From assembly GCA_018857735.1 (NCBI GenBank), contig JABMCL010000736.1, positions 171,001 through 235,000 on the forward strand: a stretch of DNA of 64,000 bases. Direction: 5' to 3'. Each line of letters begins with the position of its first letter. Position 1 is the stretch's first letter. Source of the stretch: Alviniconcha marisindica. Its lineage: Eukaryota; Mollusca; Gastropoda; Provannidae. Shown here one piece after another: positions 24,303 through 36,000 of this stretch. A model generated the notes under the pieces. The model was not told where the DNA came from. It saw only the letters and a list, made by a program, of their open reading frames with translations, and did no database searches. A program made the translations under genes and the position numbers.

Positions 24303-25991
24303 CCTGTCCAGATTTGACACCTATAGTCTCTGACAGCCTGTCCAGCGGCGTGACACCTATAGTCTCTGACAGTCTGTCCAGGCTTGACACTTATAGTCTC
24401 TGACAGCCTGTCCAGCGGCGTGACACCTATAGTCTCTGACAGTCTGTCCAGCGGCGTGACACCTATAGTCTCTGACAGTCTGTCCAGCGGCGTGACACCT
24501 ATAGTCTCTGACAGTCTGTCCAGGTTTGACACCTATAGTCTCTGACAGCCTGTCCAGCGGCGTGACACCTATAGTCTCTGACAGTCTGTCCAGGCGTGAC
24601 ACCTATAGTCTCTGACAGCCTGTCCAGCGGCGTGACACCTATAGTCTCTGACAGCCTGTCCAGCGGCGTGACACCTATAGTCTCTGACAGTCTGTCCAGG
24701 TTTGACACCTATAGTCTCTGACAGTCTGTCCAGGCGTGACACCTATAGTCTCTGACAGCCTGTCCACCGGCTTGACACCTCAGTACAGTATAGTCTCTGA
24801 CAGCCTGTCCATCGGCTTGACACCTATAGTCTCTGACAGCCTGTCCACCGGCTTGACACCTCAGTACAGTATAGTCTCTGACAGCCTGTCCATCGGCTTG
24901 ACACCTATAGTCTCTGACAGCCTGTCCATCGGCTTGACACCTATAGTCTCTGACAGTCTGTCCAACGGCTTGACACCTATAGTCTCTGACAGTCTGTCCA
25001 ACGGTTTAACACTTATAGTCTCTGGCAGCCTTCCAACCGCTTGACACCTGTACTCTCTGACAGTCTGTCCATGTTTGACACCTGTAGCCTCTGTTAGTCT
25101 GTCCAGGTTTGACACTATAGCCTCTGTCAGTCTGTCCAGGTTTGACACCTATAGCTTCTGTCAGTCTGTCCAGGCTTGACACCTATAGCTTCTGTCAGTC
25201 TGTCCAGGTTTGACACTATAGCCTCTGTCAGTCTGTCCAGGTTACACTATACTCTGTCAGTCTGTCCAGGCTTGACACCTATAGCTTCTGTCAGTCTGTC
25301 CAGGCTTGACACCTATAGCTTCTGTTAGTCTGTCCAGGTTTGACACCTATAGCCTCTGTCAGTCTGTCCAGGCTTGACATCTATAGCCTCTGTCAGTCTG
25401 TCCAGGCTTGACACCTATAGGGTCTGTCAGTCTGTCCAGGCTTGACACCTATAGCCTCTGTCAGTCTGTCCAGGCTTGACACCTATAGCTTCTGTCAGTC
25501 TGTCCAGGCTTGACACCTATAGCTTCTGTTAGTCTGTCCAGGTTTGACACCTATAGCCTCTGTCAGTCTGTCCAGGCTTGACACCTATAGCCTCTGTCAG
25601 TCTGTCCAGGCTTGACACCTATAGCTTCTGTCAGTCTGTCCAGGCTTGACACCTACAGCTTCTGTCAGTCTGTCCAGGCTTGACACCTATAGCCTCTGTC
25701 AGTCTGTCCAGGTTTGACACCTACAGCCTCTGTCAGTCTGTCCAGGCTTGACACCTATAGCCTCTGTCAGTCTGTCCAGGCTTGACACCTATAGCTTCTG
25801 TCAGTCTGTCCAGGCTTGACACCTATAGTCTCTGTCAGTCTGTCCAGGCTTGACACCTATAGTCTCTGTCAGTCTGTCCAGGCTTGACACCTATAGTCTC
25901 TGTCAGTCTGTCCAGGCTTGACACCTATAGTCTCTGACAGTCTGTCCAGGCTTGACACCTATAGCCTCTGTCAGTCTGTCCAGGCTTGACA
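24303..25991. repeat. 34/36-bp satellite array 2
   Basis: Same unit family as the array at 20917-21909, longer (about 50 units). Its 5' half is dominated by 36-bp CCAGCGGCGTGACACC or CCATCGGCTTGACACC variants and its 3' half by 34-bp CCAGGCTTGACACC units. Confidence 0.92.
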
Positions 25992-26369
25992 CGAAGTGAG
26001 AAGCAAACCCCAGACCAGTGCCGCCATGGAAAGACTCTGATCATAAAACCGGATGGATGGTGGCGGCATCGCATCAAGGGTAGCGTCGCATCCAAGACAT
26101 CAGCGTATCCAGTCAGGATGTGTGGACGGTCTGGTAAGGTCAACGTCTGACTGCCGCTGGGTTGAAATCTCGAGTCGCTTGCTTAACACGGCACGCTTAC
26201 TCAAGTGAGACTACACAAAGTACCCAATAGGAAACGTAATATCAAAATCCACTTTCAATTTAGTTACAACTTCTCTTTTTTTAAATGAGGCAAACTCTTC
26301 GGAACGTGTTCGAGTACCTGCAGAAAAACAACAAACAAAACAAAACAAAAACAAACAAACAAACAAACA

Positions 26370-26432
<63 letters not shown>

Positions 26433-26508
26433 AATAATAATAAGAAGAAGATGAAGAAGAAGAAAGACACACAAGGTAAAAAATCGATTTATCAACTCAC
26501 ACGTAAAA
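25992..26508. repeat. Duplicated segment flank, copy 2
   Basis: Second copy of 21910-22395, offset about 4.08 kb at its start and 4.11 kb at its end. Near-identical apart from the internal microsatellite. Confidence 0.88.
26368..26427. repeat. (CA)n microsatellite
   Basis: CA run preceded by AAAC repeats. The corresponding place in the other duplicate has GA and G runs. Confidence 0.9.
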
Positions 26509-26996
26509 GAGATTGACTGTTTAGATCTACAGAAGAAAACACGTGTTGGTGCCCATCTGTGTTTTGCAGGCTCACAGCACGGGGAGCTGTAGTCACGGGT
26601 GACCGATTTTATTACGCAGGAACATACGAGGAAATGCGTCACCCAGTCCTAAAGCGGCAGATAAAAAGTGGAGAGAGGATTTGTAAAGTGAAATGAATTT
26701 GAATAACCCGGGAAGGTACAAATTAGTACAGTAGATTTCCTGGCAGCGGGCCATACATACAAGGCTGTATTCTGACAGACTTCACGCTTATAAGAGGGGA
26801 CCTGCATGTTTGTGTCCACAGTACTCCACTGCAGGGAAAGTAGAGTTTTTTTGTTGTTGTTTCAAATAACGTTACGTCAACCGCATAGGACGAATTTAGG
26901 GGAAAGTGGATTAGGAAAACATGCAGCTGCATGAACTGGGAAGGCAGAATTTTTAAGTACGGTATGCAAGGCTACAAGAGAAAATCAACAAGCAAA

Positions 26997-27262
26997 GGGA
27001 ATTAACGGCACTCGACAGACGTCATCTGCATAACAAGGAACACAATATTACAGACTTGAATCGCCTACAGCAATTCATTTCACATGCGAGAAAAAAATAT
27101 AAGGTACACAAAATTCACCAAATGTACATCATCTCTTAAAAGAGCGAATCAGTAGTGCTCGACAGACGTCACACACATAACAATTAACAGACACAACTAC
27201 AAAGGCCCGAATCGCCTACGGAAACTGTCGCACTGGATGTGAGAAAATATAATGGTACTTTG
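26997..27262. mobile_element. Foldback element family B, two tandem degraded copies
   Basis: AGGGAATTAACGGCACTCGA CAGACGTCA and, about 150 bases later, AGTGCTCGACAGACGTCACA with ACAACTACAAAG and CGAATCGCCTACGG. Both match the family B arm in the same orientation. Confidence 0.6.
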
Positions 27263-27396
27263 AACTGGTTCTTGGTACCGCTGCGTTTTTAGCAGAGAGG
27301 ATCTCACTTTTTGCGAGGGAGGGGTATAACGCAACACTGACCGTGATCAGTCTGTGGGATTATCAATATCAATAATCATAATGGCGACATCTAGAT

Positions 27397-27600
27397 AGAT
27401 TCTTCCAAGCACTGGACAAGTCAAAAACAGACAAGTGGTTTAGCTCTCCATCTCATTTTTCATCACTTTTCACCGTTTACTGTTGTTTGAGCGTCGTTTT
27501 GTAGCTTGATAAAGGGGATTACCCCGAAAATTCGCATGTTGTGTTTTGTCCTAATAAATAGCGTTCTTTTTCCACCTTTTATGTGTTTCGATCTCATTAT
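27397..27600. mobile_element. Foldback element family A, partial copy
   Basis: AGATTCTTCCAAGCACTGGA at 27397 and TTGATAAAGGGGATTACCCC with GTTGTGTTTTGTCCTAATAA near 27510 match the copy at 50618-50940 in order and spacing. The left arm is missing. Confidence 0.7.
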
Positions 27601-28532
27601 CTAGATCAGTTCATGTCACTGTTCTCTCTGGATACTAAAACATTTGTTTTATCCGAGTTTACCGCGCCCACAACGCAGACCCAAATGCTTGCAAGGCAAT
27701 AATTATGGAAACACGAACAGGTATACTGTCGTCGGTTAGGACATTTAGATGCATTGATGTAATGGTCTTAATGTGTTAAAATGTTCAATTCTACAAGTCT
27801 GTGAAGACTTTATCCCATTTCTATGTGTAGCATAAGATGTTATGAAACAAGTCCCGCAAAAAACAAACTTTGAAATGTAGTTAAACGATATTAGTTATTA
27901 TCTGAACGTACCTTGCAAAATGAACGCAAAAATACAATTACACATGCATTATCTTATGAAGTGTCCAAACAAGTATCGGACCAGTCTCATCAAGACAAGC
28001 ACGGAAGTAAATCTAACAGACAAGTCCGAGTGTACATGTTTTGTACGCTAAAATAGCAATGCCTTTTCGCGACAAAATCGGTCGAATGTCTTGTCTGTGA
28101 CTCTGTGGGATAATGACTAATCCGTTCGGTGTGACAGATTAATTGTTTCTCGTGTGAGAAAAATAGCCTTTCAAAACACACACATTTTAAGACTTTTTGC
28201 AACAAGCAGAGATAAACGATAAACACAATCGTATTTTGCACCAGAATTTTTGATCCTTTGAAATCTTTGAGGGGTATATAAAATTATCATTTCTAACCAT
28301 CATGAAATTCCGGTGATGTTATTTTTGTTGTTGATCAATACAGATCACATTTCCGCTCAGAAATCTGAGTTTCTTCATCGAGTTTTACAGCCCGGCAGGT
28401 AATCCCCGGTGGACACCTGTGACTTTAACAGCCAGGTAGTAAACCCCGAGGGACGTGTATTTGAAGCGCTGTTGCTAACGGATAGCTCTTATAGAGCGCA
28501 AATCTTTTTGCAATACAAAAACTGAAGTGCGC

Positions 28533-28536
<4 letters not shown>

Positions 28537-28572
<36 letters not shown>

Positions 28573-28574
28573 CA

Positions 28575-28611
<37 letters not shown>

Positions 28612-28612
28612 C
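28537..28612. repeat. (CA)n(TA)n microsatellite
   Basis: CA run interrupted by one AACA, then TA repeats. Confidence 0.9.
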
Positions 28613-28679
28613 GCACGCACATATATACACTTAGACATACACATAATCTATGGTCACAGCAATGGCCTACATAGGTTTG

Positions 28680-28885
28680 TGAAAAGGCCTGTCTAATGTG
28701 GAAAGTCTTGAGCTGGAATTTGAACTCGGACAGAGTGGCAGGAGATCTGGCAGACTGGCAGGCAGCGAATTCCAGACAGACGGAAAACTTAAACTAACGA
28801 TCGCTCACTAAAATATTGGCAGGCAGCGAATTCCAGACTGAGATGGAACACTGAAACTGAACGATCACTCATTAAAATATTTCAA
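28680..28885. repeat. Duplicated ~62-bp unit in a dispersed repeat
   Basis: GGCAGGCAGCGAATTCCAGA occurs at about 28758 and 28818, each followed by a similar AC(T)GAAACT-AACGATC-CTCA sequence. The stretch TCTTGAGCTGGAATTTGAAC...GAATTCCA also resembles 49950-50025, suggesting one old SINE-like family. Confidence 0.5.
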
Positions 28886-29120
28886 ATCACGTTTTGGAAT
28901 TTTTAAACGCTTCTCGCTGGAAGACCGGATGATGCGTGATTTCTGATATGTGCAGAGCGAAGTTGAAGGGTAAGAGGTGGAACTCGACTGATGGTCTTCT
29001 GTATAGCTGACCAGCTTCAACACGTTGAAGATTACTGTCAACTTTTGAGTGGATAGTGCAGCGCAAGATGCAGGGAAAAGTATTTGCGAAGTCAGCTGCG
29101 GTTGAGTGTTAAAAACATGT

Positions 29121-29163
29121 ATGTGTGTGTGTGTGTGTGTGTGGGAGGGGGGGGGGGGGGGAG
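29121..29163. repeat. (GT)n(G)n microsatellite
   Basis: GT run followed by poly-G. Confidence 0.9.
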
Positions 29164-29348
29164 TATTGGGGAGGGAGAGGAAATCAGATGAGGAGGGCAC
29201 CTACCAGACCATGAAGGTTTCCAGCCTGGGAGCAATGACAGTGTCTTCATGAAGGACGTTCCCGGCAGCAGTAGTCCGGGATAAGAGAATTTCCTGAGTC
29301 TCTTCAGCCTTTATAATTTATGTAATTTTTCATGTGTTTTGTTCGCAG

Positions 29349-30069
29349 GTGTCGGAAGAAGCGCAGTCTGATGTCCCACTTTTATTAAAAAAGAATGTAT
29401 CTGCTATGGTTTGTTTTGCTTGCGTCGACGAATTCTGCCGTGAACTGTGATGGCGTAACGAAATATACCTCGGACTGGAAATCTCCACAGCCTCCATCTG
29501 AACAAGAAGATGTCAGTAATACTGATCTTAGCAACTGGAAAACGCCACAACCGCTGTTTGCGTCACAAAAACTCAATGACTCCACGACACACGGTGGTAT
29601 GGACTCAGGCACCACCCTGCCTGCGTCAACATCCCAAAGTGTGGGTGAAATTCGTCGTGACAACCCAGGACTGTCGTCACTAGGACCGTTGTCAATGTGG
29701 TCCCAACCATCCTCAACCAATACCATGCTTAACTCCGACCGCACCCCACAACGCTCCACAGCTCACAGCGCACAGAAGGCGGGGTGTGTCTACATTCGAA
29801 CTACTTCCACCTTTAACGGGACAAAATACCCGAATCGCAGATTCGACAACTCACTGGCTTTTGTGACATCCCAAATGAGGGATTGCTTCCTGCTGGACAA
29901 TCATGTTCAGTACCCAGCAGACAAGTTGCAACTCAACTTAAAGTCGGCAACCGACCTTGGCCTACCCAGTCGGGACGAATTGGAGGGCAACGAGACCCGG
30001 AACTTTCTGAAGTGTCGCATCACTGTGACACCAGCGAGAGGAAGAGTCTTCATCGTAAAAAGATTTTCT
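29349..30069 (+). CDS. Receptor 1 exon 1: signal peptide, Ser/Thr-rich region, start of CUB-like domain
   Basis: An acceptor-like TTTGTTCGCAG precedes 46 bases of 5' UTR and the ATG at 29395. The first residues MYLLWFVLLASTNSAVNC form a signal peptide. About 110 residues rich in Ser, Thr and Pro follow, then a Cys-containing region ending CRITVTPARGRVFIVKRFS. The exon closes in phase 0 at TTTTCT|GTAAGT. An upstream non-coding exon is likely. Confidence 0.78.
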
Positions 30070-33000
30070 GTAAGTATTGTCGATATACGCTTATACGTTT
30101 CGAAGGTGGATGTGTCTGATCTCTTTTGTAGCCCTTCTGCGGCTGGGCAGCTGTCTTCGAGATTTTAAGCCAGGCAGGAATACAAAATGATTCTCCCTTT
30201 CACGAAACGAGTTAAAATCGATTTTTGCAATACAGCCGTAAGCACAACAATAATTACTATTGACTGATCTCATTCATCTATATTTTCAGTCAATTCAAAG
30301 CGCATTATGGCTAGAAATTTCGAAGCCTTCTGCCAGTAGCCTCGCCCTGATATGACCGTAATGGTTTACTGGGCGTAAAACACCGAGTCACTTACTGACT
30401 CTGCCGGTAGCGAAGCCTGGTGAACGAGAGTGCACGGCCAGAAAACTCTTCTCTGCCAAGAAAACAACAACAACAACAAAACCTGCAATTCGCTTTTACC
30501 AAAATGTCACAGGCACCCCTGAACCGAGAAAGCTCGTGCACCGTTTCGCTGGACGTCTGGAAGCCTCAACAGACCGAAACGCCGCAAGTGGGTTGTCAGC
30601 CCCAGCAGCGCGCGTGCGAAGAGGAGACCGTTGTCCGCAAGCTGGACATCGTGCTCACGTGGCTGGGATTCACTCGACCATTTTCCTTCCGTGCTCGCTT
30701 TTATAGCGTTCTCGAAAGAGAGCCGGAATTGGAGATTCACTACTTTGCAAAGAACAAAGGTAACATTTTCTTCTTTCATATACTTAGCATTACAGCCATC
30801 GACCCAACTGGCACATCACACTGGATCATTCTGGTTTTTGTTTAGTCTGTATTAAAAATAATAATTGATTAGCCCTATAAATTAGTACTGTGGTCGGTTT
30901 ATCTCGTTATTATCTCGTAAACCTGCGTGGTTATTGGACTGAAGTCCCACTTGAAGTTTAAAAAGAAGAGAATTCGTCGTTAATGTAATTTGGCCGCAAT
31001 AAAAAAGACCTTGGGTGGGATCGATGAGCAGCCAACGAAAAACCTTACAAGTTTTAAGACGCTTCATGATGATAAACAAACAAACAAACGAACAACACTC
31101 ACATCCACCCACCCATCCACCAAACTGCAACATGAACACAGAACATATTAACAGATCAATAACCCCAAAATTAAAAAAGAAAAATCAACAAATTGCCTGA
31201 CGGACAAAGTACAGAGTAACAGGCCAAGTAACACAAGTAATTAATACCTCTTTAAGCATGATGTTCTTGACGTATGATGTTTTTCATCACGACGACAATG
31301 ATAATGGTAACAACTATCATGAGTGCACTGAAGGCTACATCCACTTGGGCCGGAAGAAGGGCAGCAACTCGGATCCGACAGGCAGCTCAGTGCGGTTAGC
31401 TGTACCAAAGTCTCACCAAGTTCTCCTCAGTCTGCATATCACAAATCTAGTAAACCAAGATGCGTTGGTGATAAACGTCGACGGAAGACCGTTCAAGGAA
31501 AATGTTCACATAGAGACGTTTTACGCGCAACTGATCGAGGCAAACGAGATAGATGTGCGTTTCGTCAAAGGCCAGGGAAGCGGTCCTTCGACGGCGAAGA
31601 CTGCTGCCAGGTTCAGGCTGTATTTTTCTTTCCACGAGAACTCGCAGATACCGGAGCAGCTTCCAGACGGCACGTGGAACTGTTCCGTGCCTCACTGGCC
31701 TGACTTCCAGCTGCACTTTCCTTGCAACATGCTGTGGGACTGTGCGGCAGGAGAGGACGAGAGGGAGTGTCCCTACACCAGTGACAAGTGCGGCTCTCAA
31801 GTGGCAGCTGGAAGCAGCTGCTTCAGGTAACAGCAGTCGTAACAGCTGAAATATATTATTTCCAGTGCAGTGGTCACTTTAGTTCTGAGCACATAAGAGA
31901 TCAATAGAATTGTTTTCAGGGAATTGGGAAAGGGGACGCGTTTGCATGTGACTCAGATAGTATACAATGGCTGCGTTACTTCAGTACATGTGCACTGACT
32001 TCAGCAATTAACCAGCAAACACAGGAACAAATGAAAGGTTTCGTTAAAAATACACCATAGGATTTCATAAAACCATGTTTTAAGCTAGAAAACAGCAGAA
32101 AAGGCAGGAAAACCAAGACATGTTCCACTTTCGTTGTTGTTGCAGATTTCGTCTTGCGATAGTTAGCATTTCTGCCCAGCATCGAACGGAACCGCCGTCA
32201 GGAACAAAAAACAACAAAACAAAACAAAACAAAACAAAAAGCCAATGAAAATGAGATTTCGTTACTCAAAAACAAAAAACTGGACAAGAAACAATCAAAA
32301 CATAATGGTTCAATTCGATTGTGTAAAACATTGCTCTGACCCAACGTGTCCAGTGGCACAAAGAGCCCCGGTCGATGCCGAGTAGAAATACTAACGAAGT
32401 CGGTCAAAAGAAATCAGCAAAAAAGGGTGGAAAACGACTTGCTTTTCCTGCCTTTTCTGGAGCTTAAAACATCGTTTTCTGATATCCTTGGTGTATTTCT
32501 AAAAACGAAGACATTTTTGTTTTCGTGTTTGCAAAGGCGCAGGGTTACCGTAATTTCTGTTTCAAAGCTCATTCTGAACGTACATTTGTGTAACCTCAAG
32601 CTGTGCAGCTAAAGTGTTGTAATAACGCATTGCTTCATTTCAAGTGCGAAGAACTGCCCTTTCTCATATTCAAAGAACTAGCTAAATAGACCATTGGTGG
32701 TAAGAACGGGCTTACAAAAGGTCGGAAACTAATGGTACATGATCAACACACAAGGGGGTTAATTAGCGCTCGAAATACATACGTAACGCAAGTACAACAA
32801 CAAAGACCCGAGTCGCCTACGGTAACTCTCACCTGGCATGTCTGTAAATACAAGCTACATAAACTCCACCAGAGGTACATATTTTCACGCATGCCAGGTG
32901 AGAGTTACCGTAGGCGACTGAGGCCGTCGTTGTTGTACTTGCGTTACGTATTTCGAACGCTAATTAACTCCCTTGTGTGCTGAGTCTGCACGAGCGTTCT

Positions 33001-36000
33001 GGGCCTCGTTCTGTTTCAGACTAATGGTACAAGATTTCATAAACCTTTATTGCCTTCACAGTTTTGTCGTGAAGACACTTGACTGGGCTGAAAGCACCAA
33101 CTAACTAACTAACTAACTTGTGAAGATACCTACCCCTTTTATGCCAACAACTGTTCACGGCGTCAAGACCGCACACACCCCCTTTGCCATACGAAAATGT
33201 CGTGGATATTTTAACAAGTTATGAAAATATATGAAGTTCATTGTTTATCCGTGTATTTTTCGTTATGGTTTTACCTCAGAATGTTGCTCCCTGCCGTTCC
33301 TGATTGCAGGCTACTGTTACATTGTTCAGGTTTCTGAATGGCGTAAACTCAGCCATCGAAGTGTGGAAATCATGTTCACGCTACGGAATGCACCTGGCAA
33401 TGCTAAAAACACCAGCAGAGTGGAAAGACATTGTAAGACAGCTTAATAGCGACTACAGCCCTTTTACACGATGGCACGTGATCTACATTGGACTTTTCCT
33501 TTCGTCACCCACGAAGCCTCCAATGTACGTTAACACAGTTTTAACGTCATATTACATTTTTATTACATTTTATTTGATATTTCCAACATAGTATGCCTGG
33601 TTGCTGCAGTACGAACATTAGCCTTAACAGTGGCAGGAGCCTTAGAACCCTTAGAAGTGACAGTGGCAGCAGCAGCAGCAGCAGCAGTAACAGTGGCAGC
33701 AGCAGGAGCATTGGCAGTAACAGTAGTAGCAGCAGCAGCAGTAACAATAGTAGTAGCAGCAGCATTAATAATAACAGTGGTAGCGGCAGCAGCTTTAGCA
33801 TTAAGTGGCAGCAGCAGGAGCATTAGCAATTCGTCTGTTCGGATTAGCATTAATAGTGGCAGCAGCAGGAGCTTTATCATTAACAGTGGCAGCAGCAGGA
33901 GCTTTAGCATTAACAGTGGCAGCAGCAGGAGCTTTAGCATTAACAATGGCAGCAGCAGGAGCTTTAGCATTAACAGTGGCAGCAGCAGCATTAGTTTTAA
34001 CACTGGAATCAGCAGGAGAATTAGCATTAACAGTGGCAAAAGCAGGAGCATTAGCTTTAACACTGGCAGCAGCAGGAGAATTATCATTAACACTGGCAGC
34101 AGCAGGAGCATTAGCTTTAACAGTGGCGGAAGCAGGAGCATTAGCATTAACACTGGCAGCAGCAGGAGCATTATCAGTAACAGTACCAGCAGGAGCATTA
34201 GTATTAACAGTGGCAGCAGCAGAAGCATTAGCATTAACAGTACCAGCAGGAGCATTAGCATTAACGGTGGCAGCAGGTGGAGCATTATCATTTACAGTGG
34301 CAGTAGCAGAAGCGTTAGCATTAACACTACCAGCTGAAGCATTATCATTAACCGTGGCAGCAGCAGGAGCATTGGCATTAACAGTGGCAACAGCTGGAGC
34401 ATTAGCAATAACACTACTAGCAGCAGCAGGAGCATTAACAGTGGCAGCTGCAGCAGCATTGGCATTCACAGTCTTAGCAGGAGTATTAGCATTAACAGTA
34501 ACAGCAGAAGCATTAACATTAATAATGGCAGCAGCAGGAACATTGGAATTAACGGTTCCAGCAGAAGCATTAGCATTATCAGTGGCAGCAGCAGGAGCAC
34601 TAACATTACCAGCAAGAGTATTAACATTAACACTACCAGCAGAAGCACTATCATTAACAGTGGCAGCAGCAGCAGGCACATTGGCATTTACAGTGGCAGC
34701 AGCAGAAGCATTATCATTAACAGTGGCAGCAGCAGGAGCATTAGCATTAACAGTGGCAGCAGCAGGAGCATTAGCATTAACAGTGGCAGCAGCAGGAGCA
34801 TTATCATTAACAGTGGCAGCAGCAGGAGCATTAACATTAACACTGGCAGCAGCAGGAGCATTATCATTAACAGTACCAACAGGAGCATTAGTATTAACAA
34901 TGGCAGCCGCAGAAGCATTAGCATTAACAGTGGCAGCAGCAGAAGCATTAGCATTCACAGTACCAGCAGGAGCATTAGCATTAACAGTGGCAGCAGCAGG
35001 AGCATTAGCATTAACAGTGGCTCCAGCAGAAGCATTATCATTAACACTACCAACAGAATCATTAACATTAACAGTGGCAGCAGCAGGAGCATTGATATTA
35101 ACAATGGCAACAGTTGGAGCATTAGCAGTAACACTACTAGCAGGAGCAGGAGCATTAACAGTGGCAGCTGCAGCAGCATTGGCATTCACAGTATTAGCAG
35201 GAGTATTAGCATTAACAGTAACAGCAGAAGCATCAACATTAATATAGGCAGCAGCAGGAACATTAACAGTACCAGCAGAAGCATTAGCATTATCAGTGGC
35301 AGCAGCAGGAGCACTAAAATTATCAGCAAGAGTATTAGCATTATCACTACTAGCAGAAGCATTATCATTAACAGTGGCAGCAGCAGCAGGAACATTGGCA
35401 TTTACAGCGGCAGCAGCAAAAACATTATCATTAACAGTGGCAGCAGCAGGAGCATTCGCTTTAACAGTGGCGGAAGCAGGAGCATTAGCATTAACACTGG
35501 CAGCAGCAGGAGCATTAACATTAACACTGGCAGCAGCAGGAGCATTAGCATTAACAGTACCAACAGGAGCATTAGCATTATCAATGGCAGCAGCAGAAGC
35601 ATTAGCATTAACAGTACCAGCAGGAGCATTAGCATTAACAGTGGCAGCAGCAGAAGCATTATCATAAGAATGGCAGCAGGAGCATTGGCATTCACAGCAA
35701 CAGCTGTAACATCTGCAGCATTAGCATTAATAGTAGGAGCATTAGCATCAACAGTGACAACAGCAGAAGCATTAACATTAGCATCATCAAGAGCACTAGT
35801 GGCAACAGACTATAGCAGAAGCATTAGCAGCAACAGTGGCAGCAGCAGGGGCATTAGCAGCCAGGAGCATTAACGATAGCAGTAACAGAAGCATTAGCAG
35901 TAGCAGCAACAGTGGCGTTAATAATACTAGCAACAGGAGCCTTAGTATTAACAGTATCAGCAACAATGGTACTAACAGTAGCAGCAACAGGAGCATCAGT

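Larger units (their letters stand above)
15919..29348. other. Intergenic region without a supported gene
   Basis: No exon with protein-like sequence was found in 13.4 kb. It contains the kinesin 3' UTR, a 52-bp higher-order repeat, SINE and foldback copies, a ~1.5-2.2 kb duplicated segment with satellite arrays, and microsatellites. Stretches such as 27600-28530 show nothing recognisable. Confidence 0.65.

Noticed and set aside
20917..25991. CRISPR-like array of regularly spaced repeats
   Set aside because: The whole unit repeats head to tail without unique spacers, in a eukaryotic genome; it is a satellite.
33801..35247. 480- and 462-codon open frames on opposite strands as protein genes
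   Set aside because: Both come from a 30-bp minisatellite in an intron; no splice, start or composition evidence favours either.
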